Assembly (NCBI GenBank): GCA_028867435.1
Contig: JAGWGI010000006.1
Coordinates: 1 to 51,564, forward strand
Direction: 5' to 3'
DNA: 51,564 nt
Origin: Microcaldota archaeon
Lineage (GTDB): Archaea; Micrarchaeota; Micrarchaeia; Micrarchaeales; CABMGC01
Shown: piece by piece, positions 50,188 through 51,564 of the stretch
Layout: every line of letters starts with the position of its first letter
How positions within the stretch are numbered: position 1 is the first letter of the stretch
Made by a program: the position numbers and the translations under genes
Notes under the pieces: model-generated
What the model saw: only the letters and a program-made list of their open reading frames with translations
The model's database searches: none
Told to the model about the DNA's origin: nothing

Positions 50188-50640
50188 ACCAGCTCAGGGC
50201 AAGTAAATAGTACAAGGCATCATCCACTGACTATGTATTGCAGCAGGCCTGCTTAATATCTTCCCACTTCCCGTGGCATATTCAACATATACGTATTATT
50301 TGGTGGGTGCATTTCTCCATAAACGCTCTTGCCTTCATATCTTATTGGCGTGACCGAATGCTGATAAAAACGCACCTCTAGGCTTAATAAATATTTTCTT
50401 AGAAAATCCCTAGGTGAGTTCGGAGAGTTCGCGCAGATAGTTCCCCATGTACGCAATATACAACCCTCCATTTTCATAATGAGACTCAAAAGAGAGGACC
50501 CACGAAAAGATGCTTCATGCTATCGCATTACTTCCTGCCATGAGAGTTTTTATATCCACACTAAATATTTGCCTTGCCACCACGGAACGATTAAAGCGAG
50601 GCATAAGCTCTTTAGTTTGAACGCAGCCATGTTATATTGT
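50188..50640. other. 453-base gene-free stretch with one structured element
   Basis: No convincing gene on either strand (an open frame at 50253-50489 on the minus strand lacks family or start support). It carries a nested hairpin at 50373-50416 and TATA-like runs near 50549-50555 and 50631-50638, the latter too close to the tRNA to be its promoter. It separates the PAC2 gene from tRNA-Gly. Confidence 0.5.
50373..50416. other. Nested hairpin element
   Basis: CACCTCTAGG (50373-50382) pairs with CCTAGGTG (50409-50416) with a two-base bulge, enclosing a perfect six-pair hairpin ATTTTC (50393-50398), loop TTA, GAAAAT (50402-50407). Could be a terminator of the PAC2 operon, an RNA element, or an IS scar. 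Confidence 0.3.
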
Positions 50641-50713
50641 GCGAGCGTAGTCTAGCCTGGTAGGACGTGGCCTTCCCAAGGCTACAACCCGGGTTCAAAT
50701 CCCGGCGCTCGCA
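50641..50713 (+). tRNA. tRNA-Gly (anticodon CCC)
   Basis: Acceptor GCGAGCG/CGCTCGC, D arm GTCT...GGAC, anticodon stem TGGCC/GGCTA with loop TTCCCAA giving CCC, T arm CCGGG-TTCAAAT-CCCGG, discriminator A. No intron, no CCA. A decent TATA box 26 bp upstream is not evident (TTTAGTTT near 50611-50618 at best). Confidence 0.95.
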
Positions 50714-50743
50714 CATGTTTATTACAGGCATTGGGTAGATGTG

Positions 50744-51355
50744 ATGCAAACTAAGCGCTCCACAAAATCTACTAATGCAGAAGCAGAACTCTCTGGATTA
50801 TTGAGAAAAAGACTTGAAAGTCACCCTTTATAGAATTTTATACTCGGTTCCATTGTAACTCCGAATTCGAGTGGGAAAGTCTGGCCTGTTGGGGGTACCG
50901 TAAGCAGGCTACTGTGCGAAGAGCTTTATGGCACAAAAATGGAAGAGTTTGACCTCGACTTTATTGCAGAACATGTTAACCAAAAAATCGCCGTTCCGAA
51001 AGGTTGGAAGGTAGATTACACAAAATTCGATAACCCCATCTTTACAAAGGATGCCACGAGCATAGATTTGTGGCCTATTTCAGATGCCAGTTGGATAAAA
51101 CAGAACCACCTTGAGCCTTCGATTGAAAACTTCTTTGCCTGGGTTCCGTATACTATCCAAGCAATGGCTTATGATGTCAAATCACATAAAGTGATTGGAG
51201 AAAAAGGAATAGGTGCACTTCTGGCACGTAAGTTTCTGGTAAATAATCTCAACACCGCAAGGGAGGAATCAAAGAGGAAAGGAGTTGCTGTGGATCAGCG
51301 GATGGAAAGAAAGGCAAAAAGCATGGATTTCACATTTGTGCCAAGTGGTGAATAA
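50744..51355 (+). pseudogene. Nucleotidyltransferase-fold gene interrupted by an in-frame TAG
   Basis: ATG 50744 opens a frame (MQTKRSTKSTNAEAEL...LESHPL) that meets TAG at 50831-50833 and then continues in the same frame to TAA 51353-51355. After the TAG comes VWPVGGTVSRLLCEELYG, then EFDLDFI, then SIDLWPISDASWI and NFFAWVPYTIQAMAYD. The GG loop, DxD and third-Asp IDLW strand are the three catalytic elements of a poly(A)-polymerase-head-like family, and the GG loop lies upstream of the first ATG (50939) after the TAG. No ATG, GTG or TTG exists between the stop and the GG loop. So the gene is either nonsense-mutated, read through, started at a rare codon, or misassembled. 31 bp from tRNA-Gly. 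Confidence 0.65.
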
Positions 51356-51564
51356 TGATCAATCCTAAATTGCCGTGTGGAAGAACATAGATTCATAAAA
51401 TCACAGCCAATTCTGTTAGAAACGACTATGTTGATTTCTCCCCGCAACCTAATTCATAACATCACCAACATTTAATAATTTTTGTTCCCAGATTCCTACA
51501 AACGACTATTCGCCATCAATGGTGGCACAAAGACTTTCGTCTTGGCTGCCGGTATGCGTTATAC
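51356..51564. other. Terminal 209 bases without a supported gene
   Basis: No gene can be supported. AACGACTAT occurs twice (near 51421 and 51502). The minus strand has a short frame at the very end that could be the tail of a gene outside the window (ending CATIDGE), but it is too short to judge. Confidence 0.4.

Noticed and set aside
50253-50489. 78-residue open frame on the minus strand near tRNA-Gly
   Set aside because: No start signal or recognisable pattern and it overlaps the nested hairpin; cannot be supported as a gene, though a small lineage-specific one is not excluded.
50831-50833. TAG read as pyrrolysine
   Set aside because: No pyl genes, no Pyl insertion signal and no methylamine methyltransferase in view; TAG ends ordinary genes in this window.
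1-51564. CRISPR arrays, insertion sequences or prophage
   Set aside because: No regularly spaced repeats, transposase or integrase genes were found; only the 111-bp inverted-repeat element resembles a mobile remnant.

Overview
The window is a densely packed archaeal chromosome segment of roughly 48 % GC (estimated by eye). Group II chaperonin, exosome Rrp4/Rrp41/Rrp42, SBDS, archaeal histone, Cdc6/Orc1, GINS, TFE, Rpo12, aIF2-alpha, RNase P proteins, geranylgeranyl reductase and AglB all mark it as archaeal. Short intergenic gaps, bacterial-type gyrase, trimmed superoperons and many lineage-specific small proteins point to a reduced-genome DPANN lineage. A Micrarchaeota (ARMAN-2-like) archaeon is my best guess, but I cannot confirm it without a search.

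Layout. 1-3.9 kb (minus): the end of the classic ribosomal/secretory operon, thermosome - adkA - EMC3/TMCO1-like - L34e - cmk - L14e. 4.1-4.4 kb: a TATA-binding protein with only one repeat. 4.5-10.7 kb: a surface-sugar block (GT4 glycosyltransferase, UTP-glucose-1-phosphate uridylyltransferase, UDP-sugar epimerase, AglB) that can feed N-glycosylation. 10.7-16 kb: geranylgeranyl reductase, GlyRS, HisRS, thioredoxin and two unknowns. 16-18.8 kb (plus): histone, a zinc-ribbon protein and a PRC-barrel in one operon, then a four-repeat protein and a GNAT. 18.8-23.2 kb (minus): the exosome/proteasome superoperon psmA - SBDS - rrp4 - rrp41 - rrp42 - L37Ae - unknown - rpo12. 23.5-30 kb: a sequon-rich secreted protein, a winged-helix regulator, a methyltransferase, and RNase P Rnp2/Rnp3 with Cdc6, an Mrp ATPase and CTP synthase. 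30-40 kb: SSB, peroxiredoxin, beta-CASP nuclease, ADP-forming acyl-CoA synthetase, Mre11, prefoldin beta, regulators and a large surface glycoprotein. 40-46 kb: gyrA, gyrB and a cyclic-2,3-diphosphoglycerate-synthetase-like protein. 46-51.5 kb: three tRNAs, TFE, and the GINS - L44e - aIF2-alpha - PAC2 operon, ending in a nucleotidyltransferase-like gene broken by an in-frame TAG.

Gene expression signals are clear. TATA boxes lie about 25-27 bp before starts in many leaderless or short-leader genes. Internal operon genes use a GGTG/GGTGA Shine-Dalgarno element, often with TTG starts (L34e, EMC3-like, GalU, thioredoxin, cDPGS-like).

The most unusual content concerns information processing: the half-size TBP, a TFE with a long basic N-terminal tail and an atypical zinc ribbon, the histone operon with unknown partners, an initiator tRNA with C at position 55, a 111-bp element with 14-bp perfect inverted ends carrying the apparent GINS operon promoter, and an AglB with an extra membrane plus coiled-coil front module.
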